The notes under the pieces were generated by a model. The model was not told the DNA's origin, did not search any database, and worked only from the letters and a program-made list of their open reading frames with translations. Shown here in pieces: positions 6,781 to 6,852 of a stretch of 6,852 nucleotides of DNA (the stretch's first letter is position 1; the number at the start of each line of letters is the position of its first letter). The stretch is from Sphingomonadaceae bacterium (lineage in GTDB: Bacteria > Pseudomonadota > Alphaproteobacteria > Sphingomonadales > Sphingomonadaceae), in assembly GCA_020446665.1 (NCBI GenBank), contig JAGREF010000408.1, positions 1-6,852 on the forward strand, given 5' to 3'. The translations under genes were made by a program, and so were the position numbers.

Positions 6781-6787
6781 AGGGAGG
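6781..6787 (+). promoter_or_regulatory. Strong ribosome binding site of the exported-protein gene
   Basis: AGGGAGG, 6 nt before the ATG at 6794, is close to the ideal Shine-Dalgarno sequence and supports this otherwise very short partial gene. Confidence 0.7.
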
Positions 6788-6793
6788 TTTACG

Positions 6794-6852
6794 ATGAAGA
6801 AGATTGCTCGTTTGGCTGGTGTGGCAGCCGTATGTGTGCCGAGTTTTGCTTT
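6794..6852 (+). CDS. Exported protein, N-terminal signal peptide only (cut by window end)
   Basis: Only 19 full codons are visible. The N-terminus MKKIARLAGVAAVCVPSFA is a typical Sec signal peptide: three positive residues (Lys2, Lys3, Arg6), a hydrophobic core, and a likely signal peptidase I site after Ser-Phe-Ala at residue 19. The Cys at 14 is not in a proper lipobox (the residues before it are Ala-Ala-Val), so a lipoprotein is unlikely. The gene has a near-ideal RBS and diverges from the AraC pair, suggesting a periplasmic or outer-membrane protein under their control. Nothing can be said of its mature function. Confidence 0.7.
   Translation, partial: MKKIARLAGVAAVCVPSFA

Overview
The window is GC-rich DNA, about 60% by eye, with densely packed bacterial genes. 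Gene content and protein style suggest an alphaproteobacterium, most likely a sphingomonad or Erythrobacter-like organism. That placement is inferred from a DUF3604 lipoprotein, paired Arabinose_bd/AraC regulators and an LldD-like oxidase; no rRNA or other marker gene is present. There are six protein-coding genes, two of them cut by the window edges. I see no tRNA, rRNA, CRISPR array, IS element or clear intrinsic terminator.

Left part (1-2430, minus strand): a two-gene operon. A thiamine-diphosphate enzyme of the benzoylformate decarboxylase/acetolactate synthase superfamily is followed 11 bp later by a membrane-type FMN-dependent 2-hydroxyacid dehydrogenase (LldD/MdlB family), cut off just after its catalytic histidine. 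Together they could oxidise a 2-hydroxyacid to a 2-oxoacid and then decarboxylate or carboligate it, as in the mandelate pathway. The true substrate cannot be read from the sequence.

Middle (2431-4508): a 179-bp divergent intergenic region holds an 18-bp perfect dyad, a GTCAATT direct repeat and a possible leader hairpin. It is followed by a plus-strand gene for a lipoprotein with a DUF3604 domain that keeps a full PHP-like set of metal ligands.

Right part (4505-6668, minus strand): two adjacent AraC-family regulators of the same architecture (Arabinose_bd-like N-terminus, C-terminal double HTH), overlapping by 23 bp and so probably co-translated. The second one's stop codon overlaps the stop of the DUF3604 gene in convergent orientation. 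Upstream of the pair, a 125-bp divergent intergenic region leads into the first 19 codons of an exported protein (6794 onward), the obvious candidate target of one of the regulators.

Nothing here is a clear-cut new defence or mobile system. The most interesting points are the hydroxyacid oxidase/TPP enzyme module, the uncharacterised secreted PHP-like lipoprotein, and the overlapping AraC pair.
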